Shown in pieces: positions 21,269-32,676 of a stretch of 64,000 bases of DNA. The DNA is taken from contig NC_087069.1 in NCBI RefSeq assembly GCF_963678635.1, positions 34,493,090 through 34,557,089 on the forward strand, written 5' to 3'. The first letter of the stretch is position 1. Each line of letters opens with the position of its first letter. Made by a program: the position numbers and the translations under genes. Below the pieces are notes generated by a model. The model was not told where the DNA came from. It made no database searches and saw only the letters and a list, made by a program, of their open reading frames with translations. This DNA comes from Symsagittifera roscoffensis. Lineage: Eukaryota; Xenacoelomorpha; Acoela; Convolutidae.

Positions 21269-23459
21269 TAACTGCTTTTTTGCCAAAAAAATTGTTACAC
21301 TGGTGTGCAATGTATATTGATGGAGAGCATGTCAAAAAGGGAAGTTTTGGTCAGTTCATTGAGTGTATACAAACTTGGACTCAAATGTGAAGACACTTAT
21401 TGAGCCCGGTCATATATAAATGAAATTTTTAATCAAACTCGAATTTTGAAAAAACTCAATTTTTTGTTTTATATTTGGATCCATGTTTTAAATTTGGTTC
21501 ATGAAAAACAATCGTTTTGAAATTTAAAAAAAAAACTGAATGAAATCTTTTTGACTGTTCTACTGTGGCTTTTAACACCAAGCCGCATCTCGTTCAGGCC
21601 AATCTGAGTTTGAACATGTTCACTTTCATCAGTTCACTAACAGGGAAATTTATTGGCCGTTTTTTTTAACAGGTCTAAGCTGCAAAGAAGTTTTTGCCTC
21701 TTCTGAGTTGTGTTTAGTTTATTTCTTTGCTTGTTTCAAGCAAAAACTGTTTTTTTATCCTTAAATTTCCAAAGACACCACTTAAAATATTGTGTGAATC
21801 CTTGAAAAAGAAAACTTTAGTCAAACAACAAAAAAAAACTATGTCGATGTGATTCACTCTAGGAGAAGGAATGAAAACAGAAGAGGTAATCGAGGAGGTG
21901 CTATTAGTAATTGTTACAGAAACTAAAAGTGCGCTGATTTTTCAAAACAATAGTCAGCAAAGAATGGAAAAATAAACTGTTTTTTTTTTGTCTCATGTCT
22001 GAACATGTCTCAAACTTAGAAACAGACAAAAAAAAACAAAAATGAATCCCGAAAAATGAATCCCCGAAAAAAGTCAAAGTGATAATGAAAGTTTAGAGTC
22101 AAAAGTTACTAAAATGCTAAAGGTTCATCGGGTTTTCACTAAATTCAAAAAATCACAACTAGTTTTGAACAAGTTTGTAATCCTTTATTTGCTAGCAGTT
22201 TTTATCAATTGAGAGATTTTTTAAGCGATCTTTATCATAAGAGAAACAAAACTAAGTTTTGTCATTACTATGAATCTGATATGAAGCAGAGATGGCAAAT
22301 ACTTTTCTACACGAGTGCCTTGAACAGATAAAAGATGTCCTTAATACTCTCTCCAGATCAAACAAAAGTCAGGTTCACTTCAAAATTTAAGATATTTTCT
22401 GCAGATGAAATAAATAGAAAGCAAATGAAAGAAAATTTTTTTTGTTTTTTGCTTGGCGAGAATGCTAAAGATCTTAGATAAAACATTTGTTGACGTTAAG
22501 CATCCACTTTTCAATCGATGACAAAAAATCTGTGTGAGCAGTATAAAAAACAGCTGAATCGTTTTTTAAATTAATCTGTAAAATCATTTTGGAATAAAAT
22601 TTATTTAATACTCTCGAAGACATATCATCTCCCAGTCAAATACCAACGACATCAAAAAGCGAAAAATAGGATTTCCAAACAGATCAAAACTCATATGGAC
22701 CAAGCTTTAAATTCTTCATTTGAGCTCAAACTAATAATTTTGATTTATCCAGACTAACAGATTCTGATTAATTTCTTTTCCATTTCTTTTCAGAAGAGTT
22801 GCGACATTTACAGCTATATCATCCAAAAACGGGGAGCGGCAATGAATTGGTTACGAAGCACACAAAAAGTCGAATGCTCGAGGCCCATCAGGGTTCATGC
22901 TCATTTCTTGAGTGTGAGGCAAGAACTGGCATGTAATTCTTGGCAAAAAACTGCATGTAATTCTTAAGCAGGGGCACAACAGCGATTCTCGTGGTAGATA
23001 AATTAGACAAAATGGTAGACAAAACAGACGCTAATTAATTTCAAAAATGTTCATTATTTCCATTCACGTATCAATAGCCTTATCAATCTGAAATTAACTT
23101 TACTACTTGACTAATAATAGAATAAAAAATCTTAGATTCAGACTCGCCTCAAAACAAAGACAATTTTAAAAATCACAGGTCTTGATTTTTTTCCGAGCCA
23201 AAAACGTCACAGTATGCGGGGTGTGAAAGTGATAATTTTAAACAAGGCATTTTATAACTTATGGTGCAGAAATGTAACTATAATATAGCGGAAAAAACTG
23301 CTGAATTAATTTTCGCACATAATTCTGTCCTTTTACAAACGGGAAGGAAACACTGGCAAGGAAGCTGGAAGAAAGTTTCGAGCTGTGAGGCAATTACACG
23401 ATGATTCGGCAAAATAGGAGAAACCAGGTTTTTGCTTTTCGATTCATGAATTATGTCGA
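21269..23459. other. AT-rich stretch, no supported gene
   Basis: I see only short frames and homopolymer runs. Nothing here resembles element 1, the CAP gene or the A/B family. Confidence 0.4.
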
Positions 23460-23690
23460 CCCTAGTTCGAGCCTGATTGGACCCGGATTCGAGCCTAGTT
23501 TGATCCTGATTCAACTCTAGATAGACCCCGATTTGACCCTGGTTCGACCCTAGTTCCACCCTAGTTTCAGCCTGATTCGACATTGATTCGACCCGAGTTC
23601 GACACTGATTCGACCCTAGTTCGACCCTGATCCGACCTTAGTTCGACCCTGGCTCTATCATGGCACGACCGTGGCTCGACCCTAGTTCCA
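23460..23690. repeat. 11-bp minisatellite, 21 units
   Basis: The consensus CCCTAGTTCGA / CCCTGATTCGA repeats 21 times with no insertion or deletion, so the period is exactly 11 bp over 231 bp, although units differ by substitution. Because 11 is not a multiple of three, the minus-strand frame 23583-23278 crossing it reads as an 11-residue protein repeat, but this looks incidental. Two loosely related units follow to about 23701. Confidence 0.9.
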
Positions 23691-24836
23691 CCATCTGACT
23701 GAAGTTCAGTATGATGCTTTCACCATCAGACGGAAAGCAGGCACGCATTTTCGGTCTGGAAAAATTCACTGTTCGACCTACTTTAGTCTGATCGTACTTT
23801 GAACAGTTCGATCCGGGTATTTTTTTTTACCATGAAGCAGTTTGAGTAAATTGTTTGTTTATGAAAATCAGTTTGATCTCCATGCTTGTTTTCGTGTTTT
23901 AGTTATCCGCCGGTATAGTTATTGGCATGTCTGATTGTGTTTTCAAGCACTCAATCTTGCAACTGACAGACTCAATTAAAATTGGAATATTGCAATGTTG
24001 TTTGAGAACAGCAAAAGCAGGGGTTAATTCCTTGTCGAAAAAACTGCATCGATAACTGCATCGATAATCAGACGTTGAAGTTTGTTCTAGTTTAATGTTA
24101 CCGTAACCCAAGTTGACAACAAATGCTAGCCATACAATTTCACGTGCGGTATAGAGCATTTGAGACGTCTAGAAATATGTCTTTTAATTCTACAACTAGC
24201 ATTCGTTCTCTATAATGAACTTGTTTGATTATCAATTTTTTGATACATGGAAGAGTTCGAAGAGCATTTTTATTTTTTTTGCAAAATCTTTCTGTTTTAT
24301 TTGGTGTAAAATATTGTGTTCGCTCCAACACACAATACCAAAGGATTTCATCGTTTGACACAACCAACAAGTTGAGGGGGCAAAATCCTAAGGATATATA
24401 TCTCATCCACATCAAAACGTAAAAAGTTCTACTCGTTTTAAGCTGCTGCTTGCGATGATAGTCATCTATTTCAAAATTTTATTAAAAAACTGTTTAAATA
24501 AATTTTATTTAAAAAGAATTGCTAACCGCAAGGTCAGAAGATCAAACAGGAATATAGATTTTTTATAAGTGATGTATAATCTAACATACAGCAAAATTAA
24601 CTTGAATGTTCTTTTTGGTTTTTAATTGAAGACAAAACAGTGGCAGTCTAAGAAAAAAAAACGAGGAATAAACTAAATTTATCTGACGAAAACAGTATTG
24701 TTTTTTTTTTTGAATTATTAAGTTTTTATTTTAGTTTTTTTTAGCAATGTATATACACTTCACTTTTAATCTACAATTTCTGAAGAAAAAAGAGTTTTTC
24801 TTATAAATAACGATATGAAAAAGTCACCCAATCAAA
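23691..24836. other. AT-rich stretch, no supported gene
   Basis: Minus-strand frames at 24159-23899 and 24415-24140 are unrecognised. The first has six cysteines but no signal or splice support. A tandem ACTGCATCGATAA pair sits at about 24043-24069. Confidence 0.35.
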
Positions 24837-25048
24837 ATGGTCGTTTTTGCAAATTGCAGAAGTCCTATGAAAGGATATCTAGCCTGTCTAGGCAGAGTTC
24901 GTGTCCTTCATTGCCAAAATTCCAGACCGAGATATTTAAATGAGTGGAGCTCTTTTTTGCGAGTCAACGCCGGTTTTTATAACTTACACCAAGTTATCAT
25001 TCTAAAAACAAGGCATTGTGCGGGAATCATGGGGGGTGAACTGGAACC
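24837..25048 (+). pseudogene. ORF of unknown function interrupted by element A (5' part)
   Basis: An ATG in the context TCAAAATGG opens a frame that reaches the element A LTR at 25049. Taking away the element and one copy of the 5-bp flank (GAACC left, GAACT right) lets the frame continue from 42159 to a TAA at 42252-42254, giving 100 codons in all. The product would be basic, with two Cys near the N-terminal third, no signal peptide and no domain I know. The frame's survival across the junction supports insertion into an existing exon or ORF, but the length is within reach of chance. Confidence 0.4.
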
Positions 25049-25452
25049 TGATATAAACTACATTTTATTACTGGATAAATTGGATATTTTACCACTGTGA
25101 AACATTTAAAATTAACCAATCATAATCCATCTAACTAACAACCCACTCATTTGTAAGTGCTGAAATTACTTGTAATTTCAGCACCAGAGAGAATTGAATT
25201 TAACTTAGAAATTAGTTGCCTCTCCAAGAGAACTTCAGCAGTTGCAATAAGCCAGTATACTCTAGATCTATTGGGCTTAGCAGAGACTAGTTTAAACACC
25301 CTGAGACTAGTAGATATAAGAGTAAGATTACGATCGGTATTAGACTAAGAAGTTGCACGAATCTATCCAGCCGAAAACAAGATAGCGTGACGAGCAGACG
25401 GTTTACGCTATCCGAAATTACTCTATGAGTTAACCACATCGGTCCTAACTCA
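25049..25452 (+). repeat. Element A left LTR
   Basis: It begins TGATATAAACTACATTTTA and ends CCTAACTCA, matching 41753-42158 along its whole length with scattered substitutions. It contains a perfect hairpin, GTGCTGAAATTAC (25157-25169) against its reverse complement (25172-25184) with a TT loop, that is also present in the right LTR and in element B. Confidence 0.92.
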
Positions 25453-26697
25453 GCTGGTGCGACCATAATTCTCGAATAAGAACTTAATAGCTTAGAATTA
25501 ACCAAATATAGATTAGAAATTAGACAAAACATTTTCAAAATGTTACACGATAATAACTTAAATGAAATGTCTCTACGACTCAATAGATCAGAGCCAATAT
25601 TCCGAACAACACTAGAACTACCCGGTATTGGAAGAAGACCTCGGACAAGAGACGATATACGACTACGTAGAAACTTACCATTTAGTTTTATGGTTGTACG
25701 GCAAAACCAACACAAATTTTTATATATAGAATCTTATTAGCAATGAATTTAGATTTTCATTTACAAACATAAAATTTTGAAGTAAATCTTCATGACCATT
25801 TCAGGCGCTAAACAAAATTGTTAATGTACAATAACGATTGATAAAAATATCTCAGATCGTTTTCCTAATTTCTGCAGTATTATATAAAACATATTTGAAA
25901 AATTTTTATTGAAAATGAAAATAAAAATTAGTAGCATGACAATGAATAGTTAGTAATAATAAATCATCTTGTTGTTCCAGCTTCATCACCTAAACTTAAC
26001 AGCAATCATAAGCTCACTAACATCATTGAAAAACTAAATCTTTTTATTAAATAATTTTAAACCATTTTAAAATTAAAATCAATTGTTTTAAAAATCAGAT
26101 CATCAAGGTTTATCCTTGGATTTTTAAAAATTTTCTATCTCACTAAATTTAAAACCTGATCATCAAGGCCTATCCTTGTATCAAAAAGAACAATTTTGTT
26201 CTCCCCCAACCACTTAGCAAGTGTATAACGACCTCAAACGTCGATTCACTATCCAACCTTTTCAAAAGACCCAGGACTAATAGAAAATTTTAAATAAAAC
26301 TAACCATTCAAACTAAGCTAAACAGTGAAGAACTTCGGTTATTCATCCTTCACTTGAACCCTCCTCTTACCAGACCCAGGATAGATCTTAGACTTAGTAA
26401 GTTTAAAATAGTATCTAACAAACTACTTCCGTTCTAACTAAACCTGAACCTTGTGGATCGATTTACTATTCTCCAACCATTGAACACAATCACTACCCTA
26501 AAGTAAGATTAAGTAAGTTAACACCTTAACTTAGACTAGCCACGAGAAAGTAAAAAAACATTCTCCGGAATCGATATACTTTTCTCTCCAACCCTGAATA
26601 AAAAGACCCAGGTTAAGCTAACAAAAAATCGTAAGGACTAACAGTCTAGGAAAATAGAAATAACTAACAACTTCTTGCATCCCTCGTACTAAACCTT
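25453..26697 (+). other. Element A untranslated leader, with uORF and twin hairpins
   Basis: The leader is about 1.25 kb long. A 66-codon frame (25540-25740) has a counterpart in element B (52462-52695), but the differences I see are mostly amino-acid changing, so protein selection is not evident. Two copies of a short palindrome, GATCATCAAGG..TATCCTTGGAT, occur at 26098-26122 and 26158-26182, and again twice in element B (53014-53038, 53075-53099). Their position between the primer site and gag is where packaging or dimerisation signals usually lie. Confidence 0.55.
25455..25472 (+). other. Primer-binding-like site of element A
   Basis: TGGTGCGACCATAATTCT lies two bases after the LTR end and starts with the TGG expected to pair with a tRNA 3' CCA. 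The tRNA is not identified from memory. The matching stretch is deleted in element B. Confidence 0.6.
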
Positions 26698-27084
26698 ATG
26701 TCATTCAAAAATTTAGGAAATAGACAAACAATCGTTTTACACAATTGTGAAATAGATAACCAAAAATACGATCTTGAAAACACTCCACATACACAATCAG
26801 TTGGATACATTCGAACCAAACGACAAACAATAAAAAGAAAAATTATAAACAAACAAAGACAAATCACACGAAAAAGAATTTCAAAAAATAGAAACGCATT
26901 TTCTGAATCAGAAGCCAACAGCTTAGACGAACTATACAAATTGAAAGAATTATTAGATAAAAATTGTCCCATTCATGATCAATTATACTTTTCCGACTCA
27001 GAAACAACTTCAAATTCATCAAAAAGAGGAAAAAGAAGAATAAAAAAGCAATACAAACACAAACAAGTACTTTTGTATAATTGA
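26698..27084 (+). CDS. Small basic ORF upstream of gag (element A)
   Basis: The 128-codon frame begins with ATG and ends in TAA-free sequence at a TGA (27082-27084). It is strongly basic, with a central RKIINKQRQITRKR-type cluster, an acidic Ser/Glu stretch, and a Lys/Arg-rich end (KRGKRRIKKQ). There is no membrane segment. The same frame is recognisable but broken in element B (53617-53900). It precedes gag by 55 bp. The product could bind RNA or act as a nuclear-localising accessory; I do not recognise a family. Confidence 0.55.
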   Translation: MSFKNLGNRQTIVLHNCEIDNQKYDLENTPHTQSVGYIRTKRQTIKRKIINKQRQITRKRISKNRNAFSESEANSLDELYKLKELLDKNCPIHDQLYFSDSETTSNSSKRGKRRIKKQYKHKQVLLYN

Positions 27085-27139
27085 AATCAACCAATTAGAC
27101 ACATTGATAGTTATATATTAACAGTCATCAAACGAAAAA

Positions 27140-27538
27140 ATGAGCCACACTCAAAGTGACGAAAGTCCAGATGAAGAAGCAGTTTTTCTCTTTCTTACAG
27201 ATTCACTCGATGATAGAGGACAAACACGATTTTGTAAGAACCTGCTCGTAAATTTGTTTGAACCAGGAATCATTCCATGCAAAGCAGAATTCCCAGATGT
27301 AAAAATCAAATGACAAATTATTGAACATTATTTGAAAGACATATGTAATCTAACACAACAATGTGGAATCTACACCATAGAATTCAGCACACCAAATACA
27401 GCCCATCGTAAATATGTAATTCAAACAGACGATATTGAACTAAAATTTTCAAAAGTATTCATAGAATATATCAAAAGCATACAATATCCTAATTCACAGA
27501 GAGCAAACTCCAGATTCACTAACGAAGTTTTGGAGTAA
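27140..27538 (+). pseudogene. gag N-terminal fragment (element A)
   Basis: The frame starts at an ATG (MSHTQSDESPDEE), is broken by TGA at 27311-27313 and stops at 27536-27538. It matches the first third of the 388-codon gag frame of element B, including DDRGQTRFCKNLLVNLFEPG and FIEYIKSIQY. Beyond about 27590 about 1 kb present in element B (about 54424-55421) is missing, and the sequence resumes in the Gln/Pro-rich linker. The product would be a truncated matrix-like domain. Confidence 0.75.
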
Positions 27539-27551
27539 TATATATTTAATA

Positions 27552-28740
27552 CCAACCGAAACATCAAACATACTAAAGAATATCGCACACAGAGACCGCG
27601 ACAATCTCAACCATCTCAAAATATGAAAATTTACCCACAAAATCCAACAGATATACAAAAACCACAACAAGTGCATATACAAAACCCATTTAACACACAA
27701 TCTTTTCAACCAATACAACCACAAAACCCATTGTTAATGCATTCTTATCAACCAACACTAATACAAAATGGAATACCGCTTCCATATTACCTTCAGCAAC
27801 ATGAAATCACAAAAAATCAACTTTCAAAATTTTCACAAAGACCAAATGCCGCAGAATCACTACAGATGACTATGAATCCATATCTCATGGGTGGATCATT
27901 AATAACATCGAATAAACCATTAATGGTATTCACAGGAACAGACCCTGAATATTCTGTAGAAGATTATCTAAATGCAGTAACAGCTAATTTAATTTTAAAT
28001 ATAGGACCCGAACCAATTAATACGCCACTTCATCAAAATTGGATACATAGACGCACATCATTAATACAAACAACCCTAGATGGCGCAGCTCAAAAATGGT
28101 TTTCAGTTTTACCCATGGAAATAAAATCAGACTGGAAAAGATTCACACAAGAATTTTCAAAAATGTTCGATTCTGAAAGAAACAAACAACATCAAAGAGT
28201 TTTATGCAACGAAATCCGCAGATTACCAAATGAAACAAACAAACAATTAGCAGTACGAATCGAAACACTAGTTCGAAAAGCATATTCACTTAATACACAT
28301 GATTACAAAAACACAAAAATGACAGAAATTTTAATGATGACCTTAACACCTCAATTAAGGAAAATAGCGATAAAAAAGAGAGCATCTCATCATTCCTCAA
28401 TTCGAGAACCAGATTTAGATTTTCGAAAATTAGTAGATAAACTAGAACAAGCAGAAATCACAATGAAACTCGAAGAAACAGAAAATTTAAAACTACAATA
28501 TGTTTATCGGATTGAAACAAATACTACACATATAAATAATATACAAGAATCAGACACAGACCTGATTGTAAAAATCACTGAAATACTAAATGTCTACGAA
28601 AAACATCCAAATTTTAAAGGCAAACCATCTTTCAAAATGTGGTGTAATTATTGCCGATGATATGGACACAGTATTTCCGAATGTAGACAAAAACAAGACA
28701 ATCAGAATAAACCTCAAAAGCACAAAGAACCAAATAAATA
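27552..28740 (+). CDS. gag capsid and zinc-knuckle region (element A)
   Basis: The main open frame, 27623-28660 (345 codons), starts with a Gln/Pro/Asn-rich linker. It enters a capsid-type retrotransposon gag domain with FTGTDPEYSVEDYLNAV (about 27929-27980), DGAAQKWFSVLP and RLPNETNKQLAVRIE. It ends at a single knuckle of spacing C-x2-C-x4-H-x4-C that is split by a TGA (WCNYCR, stop at 28658-28660, then YGHSISECRQ). The capsid would assemble virus-like particles and the knuckle would bind RNA. The knuckle stop is absent or read differently in element B. Confidence 0.85.
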
Positions 28741-28852
28741 ATTCTATCAATACATGAAAAAAGACCAGAATCTACCAAACCAAAAATATATACAGTAATA
28801 ACAGTTCAGGAAAACCACTTCCGAGTAACTCAAATTACACAAGGAATCAATC

Positions 28853-29221
28853 TTGTTTCTTGGAGAACTTGTTTCTGGATCCAGTTCCCAATCAAACCCA
28901 AGGGATAGACACTATTCCAATAATCAATCACGAAACTCATCATACAACAGAAAGAGAAACTATTCACAAAATAGAAACAGAAGTTATTCAATTAATCGAA
29001 ATCAGAATTACCCAAGCAATAGAACAAGAAATTTTTCATTTAATAGATCAAACTATCACAAATCAAACGATAATTATCAAAACAGATCACGAAATAATTC
29101 ACAAAATCGAAACTCAAGTTACAATAATCGATACAGAAATTATTCCCAGTCACCACATAGGAATAATAATCGCTATCCCGATTCTAAACATCGATACAGA
29201 AGTAGCACACCAAAACATTAA
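28853..29221 (+). CDS. Asn/Arg/Ser/Tyr-rich gag tail (element A)
   Basis: The 122-codon frame is a run of SRN, SYN, RNRSY and YRNYSQ motifs, a low-complexity basic tail typical of nucleic-acid-binding nucleocapsids. In element B the same frame continues directly into the start of pol, whereas in element A an 11-bp shortfall at about 29215 ends it at TAA. A long frame in another register (28860-29654, 264 codons) overlaps it; only its second half, after about 29222, corresponds to pol. Confidence 0.65.
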   Translation: MFLGELVSGSSSQSNPRDRHYSNNQSRNSSYNRKRNYSQNRNRSYSINRNQNYPSNRTRNFSFNRSNYHKSNDNYQNRSRNNSQNRNSSYNNRYRNYSQSPHRNNNRYPDSKHRYRSSTPKH

Positions 29222-30125
29222 TCAAGTGCAAACGAATGAAGAAACAACTTCAGACCCCCCAGGTTTTGATGACACAGGAAGTAACGAATTACAACTAAAT
29301 CATATAAATTGTGAATCATCAGATACAGAAAGTGATACAGATAATACCATCTCTGTAAATATGATAACAGTCAAAAACGACTATGAACCTATCATATATG
29401 AACAACCTTTCACTTCACATATATATGAAAATCAATTGGAACTCCTTCACAATTACTATTTTGGACCCATTGATAAATCACAAACTACACAAGAAGTAAA
29501 CGAAATTAACACGGTTATTAAACCCGATAAAAAAGATGAAACACAATGCTCAAACACAAAACATATTTATCAAATTTCACAAAAAGAACAACCAAGAGAA
29601 AAAATTTGGACAATTCCTTTTCTCTTAGAGAGCCCAAGAAACAAAGATTTTTAACCGCCAGATCATGAAATTGATTTTTTAATTGACTCAGGAGCAGAAT
29701 CAAATATAATTAACATTCCCACATGGAATGAAATCAAAACATTGAATCCAAACTTAACACTTTTTGAAACCTTTAGTAAATTAGCAACAGCACAAGGATC
29801 AACATTAGTAAATTATGGAAAAATCCAATTATTCCTTCTTCCCATGAGAACAATGGAACAAAACAAAATTTTAAACAAACCATTTAAACAAATATTTCTT
29901 TTTACTGATATTAAATGCAATATCATTGGCATACCATTTATATCTAAATATATACCAACAATCAACATCTTAAATAGTAGATCCATATCAAAGATAAATA
30001 CACAAAAAAAGACAGCCCTAACATTCTTCCAAAGATTAAACAAACAACCACCATTTTTTTCAAAATTTTATCCCATTTACAATCAACAACGGAACGACCT
30101 GAAACCATTATCAGGAAATATATAA
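29222..30125 (+). pseudogene. Pol N-terminus and aspartic protease (element A)
   Basis: An acidic linker (ESSDTESDTDNTISVN) precedes the protease. The active-site motif DSGAES lies at 29685-29702 in IDFLIDSGAESNI, followed by NIIGIPFISKYIP (about 29920-29958), the flap and second-strand equivalent of gypsy retropepsins. A TAA at 29652-29654 just before the protease replaces a Gln codon of element B. The protease core itself is open from 29655 to 30125. It would cleave the Gag-Pol precursor. Confidence 0.8.
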
Positions 30126-30550
30126 TTTTTCAATAAAACAAGTGTACCAGTATAACAAAAGTCAAAATAAACAACAATTTTTCATGTCATACTTCGAATT
30201 TAAACCTATCCACAATTTTTCAAAATTACGATCTCATCCGTAAAATATTCGAAAAACACGAATTCCGACATCATTTCATTACACGTGTATAATAATACAC
30301 CATATCAAGTAACATTACCCTAGGACTTTGAGGATATTGTAAAACAAATGCTACAATTTCACCTATAAATGAAGTAGCCTACCGCGTTAATTATATACAG
30401 CAATTATTAAATATTTGCCAATCAACAATTCTTGACAATAATATAATAAATAATGAAAAAACAAACACAAATTACTTCACAAAAACACTATATTTTAAAC
30501 CAACATTCAAAATATCAAATTTCACAAAAGAACAACAAAAATTTTTAACA

Positions 30551-31462
30551 ATGTTTAATTTTGAACATTCACAACTTACACAAATTGAATTTGATAAATT
30601 ATTAAAACAACTGTTAAAATATTCAACAGTCTACGCAACATCAAAATTTGACATTGGAAAAATTAGTTCATCACTACACCTCCCGTTAAAACCCGACGCA
30701 GTTTTCAAAAAACAAAGAGCAAGTAAAGTACCGATTCACTTACATGACAAGGTAAACAGATTACTTGACATTTTAGAACAATACGAAATTATCTCACCAG
30801 TAAAGAAGAACAAACAAAGATAACACTTTTATCAACCCTGTTATCATTCTAGCAAAAGATGAATCACTAAAATTGTTTTAGACGCTAGATACCTCAATTC
30901 ACTAATTGACGAATCAAAATGCGATTGGCCTATTGAACCCATACAAGTTATCTTAACAAAGATAAATGGTAAATATTTCACAACCGCAGATTTGAATAGT
31001 GCTTATAATCAAATGCCACTAGATGAACAATCACGACGTTTAACACAATTTGTTATTGGAAATCAACAATATGAATTTAATTGCTTATTCTATGGAATAT
31101 CCATAGGACCAGCAGCTTTTTCAGCTTTTATGAGTAAAATTTTTAGACCACTAATACTCAAGAAAAATGCAATCACACACTTAGACGATGTTTTCATGCA
31201 ATCACAAACCAAAGAAGAAATATGTATAATTTTGGAACAGTATCATCAAATACTCAAAAATGAAAATATAAAAGCAGCCCCAGATAAATCACATTTTTTA
31301 CTAACACGTGTAAAGTTTCTTGGACATATTATTGAAATAAACACTATAACTCCATTAAAATCACGCATAGACGCAATTCAAAAACTTCAGCCACCCACGA
31401 ATAAAAAGAAAATCCAAGAATTTGTTGGAAGGTTAAATTTCTTAAGTAAAAATGTATACTAA
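30551..31462 (+). pseudogene. Reverse transcriptase, first pol copy (element A)
   Basis: Frames 30551-30823 and 30992-31462 carry the RT N-terminus (LHLPLKPDAVFKKQRASKVP), then TADLNSAYNQMPLDEQSRR, a FYGISIGPAAFSAFMSKIF segment and the active-site motif at 31178-31189. Here the motif reads HLDD instead of YLDD, with a Tyr to His change. The thumb (KSRIDAIQKLQPPTNKKKIQ) follows to a TAA at 31460-31462. A frameshift lies at about 30818 and the segment 30824-30991 is in another frame. The domain order is standard gypsy pol. Confidence 0.9.
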
Positions 31463-32676
31463 ATGCAATTATACTTAAGACCTTTCTATAACATCCTTAG
31501 ACAGCAAAACAACTTTGAATGGACTACTGATCATCAAACACGATCTAACGAAAGTAAAAAACTGCTAACAGAACAAATATCAAATACAATCCCAGATCCA
31601 AATCAACCATTCTATGCAATGTGCGATGCTTCAAATTTTGACATCGACGCAGCATTACTACAATCACACAGTGGAACAAATAAAATGAACCTAAAATCAG
31701 CAAATTCTCGCTTGTTTACACAAGCCGAACTACGACTCTCTACTCTCATGAGAGAAGGCACAGCTATAATATACACACTTACAGAATATGAATTTCTGAT
31801 ACTTGGATCAAAACATCCAACAGTTCTTTTTACGGATCACAAACCAATTATATTTCTTTTTACACGAAAATCGAACCCAAACCATCGAGTTTACGGGCTT
31901 CAATTAATTTTTAGACGACTAATACTCAAGAAAAATGCAATCACATACTATGATGGTGTTTTTATGCAATCACAAACTAAAGAAGAAATGTTTACAGTTT
32001 TAGAACAGTATCATAAAATACTTCAGAACAAAATTCTGAAGGCAGCTCCCGATAAATCACACTTCTTTCTAACACGCGTTAAATTTTTAGGACATAATAT
32101 AGAACGAGAAACTATCACTCCGTTAAAATCACGCATTGACGCCATTCAAAAACTTCAGCCACCTACAAATAAAAAGAAAATCCAAGAATTCCTTGGAATG
32201 TTAAATTTCTTAAGTAAATATGTTTACAAAATGCAACTATACTTAAGACCCTTCTATAATATCCTCAGGCAACAAAAAATTTTTGAATGGACCACTGAAC
32301 ATCAAACACGATTTTAAGAAATTAAAAAAAAAATTTTAACTGAACAAATCTCAAACACAATTCCAGATCCAAATCAACCATTCTATGCAATGTGCGATGC
32401 TTTAAATTTTGGCATCGGCGCAGCATTGCTACAATCACAAAGTTGAACAAATAAAATGAAACTTATATCAGCAAATTCACGATTATTCACTCAAGCAGAG
32501 CTACGATTCTCAACTCTAATGAGAGAATGTACAGCTATAATCTATACACTTACAGAATATGAATTTCTGATACTCGGATCCAAACACCCAACAGTTCTAT
32601 TCACAGATCACAAACCAATTATATTTCTCTTTGCAAAAAAGTCATATCCAAATCATAGAGTTTATAGATTTCAAAT
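31141..32676 (+). repeat. Nested in-frame 768-bp duplication of RT thumb and RNase H
   Basis: TTTTAGAC followed by an ACTAATACTCAAGAAAAATGC run occurs at 31141 and again at 31909, exactly 768 bp (256 codons) apart. The first unit is RT active site, thumb and RNase H. At VYGLQLIFRR it returns to the RT segment and repeats the same domains. The junction uses the short shared sequence TTAATTTTTAGAC. The open frame 31463-32317 runs through the junction, so a fused protein was in register. The two units differ visibly, which points to recombination between different relatives. Confidence 0.9.
31463..31908 (+). pseudogene. RNase H, first unit (element A)
   Basis: The unit contains MCDASNFDIDAALLQS (about 31619-31666), where the Asp begins the RNase H active site and two glycines of the usual GIGAAL are Asp. 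It also has TQAELRLSTLMREGTA and LFTDHKPIIFLF. It is cut at HRVYG by the nested duplication and so lacks the C-terminal GKNLALPDTLSR segment. It is not functional alone. Confidence 0.75.

Noticed and set aside
21269-21390. Frame after the gap as the continuation of element 1's sister copy
   Set aside because: The sequence right of the gap has no similarity to element 1 at or beyond 15950, and the apparent ORF is produced by reading through N.
23278-23583. Repeat-containing protein on the minus strand with 11-residue units
   Set aside because: The 11-residue pattern is a by-product of the 11-bp DNA period, and there is no start context, splice site or flanking coding sequence.
25540-25740. 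66-codon uORF as a conserved protein of the A family
   Set aside because: The differences from element B are mainly amino-acid changing, so conservation is no more than that of the surrounding leader DNA.
28860-29654. 264-codon frame overlapping the gag tail, as a second protein of element A
   Set aside because: Its first half is the other register of the Asn/Arg/Ser-rich repeat, which lacks stops because of its simple composition. Element B shows that the Asn/Arg-rich frame leads into pol. Only the part after about 29222 is pol.
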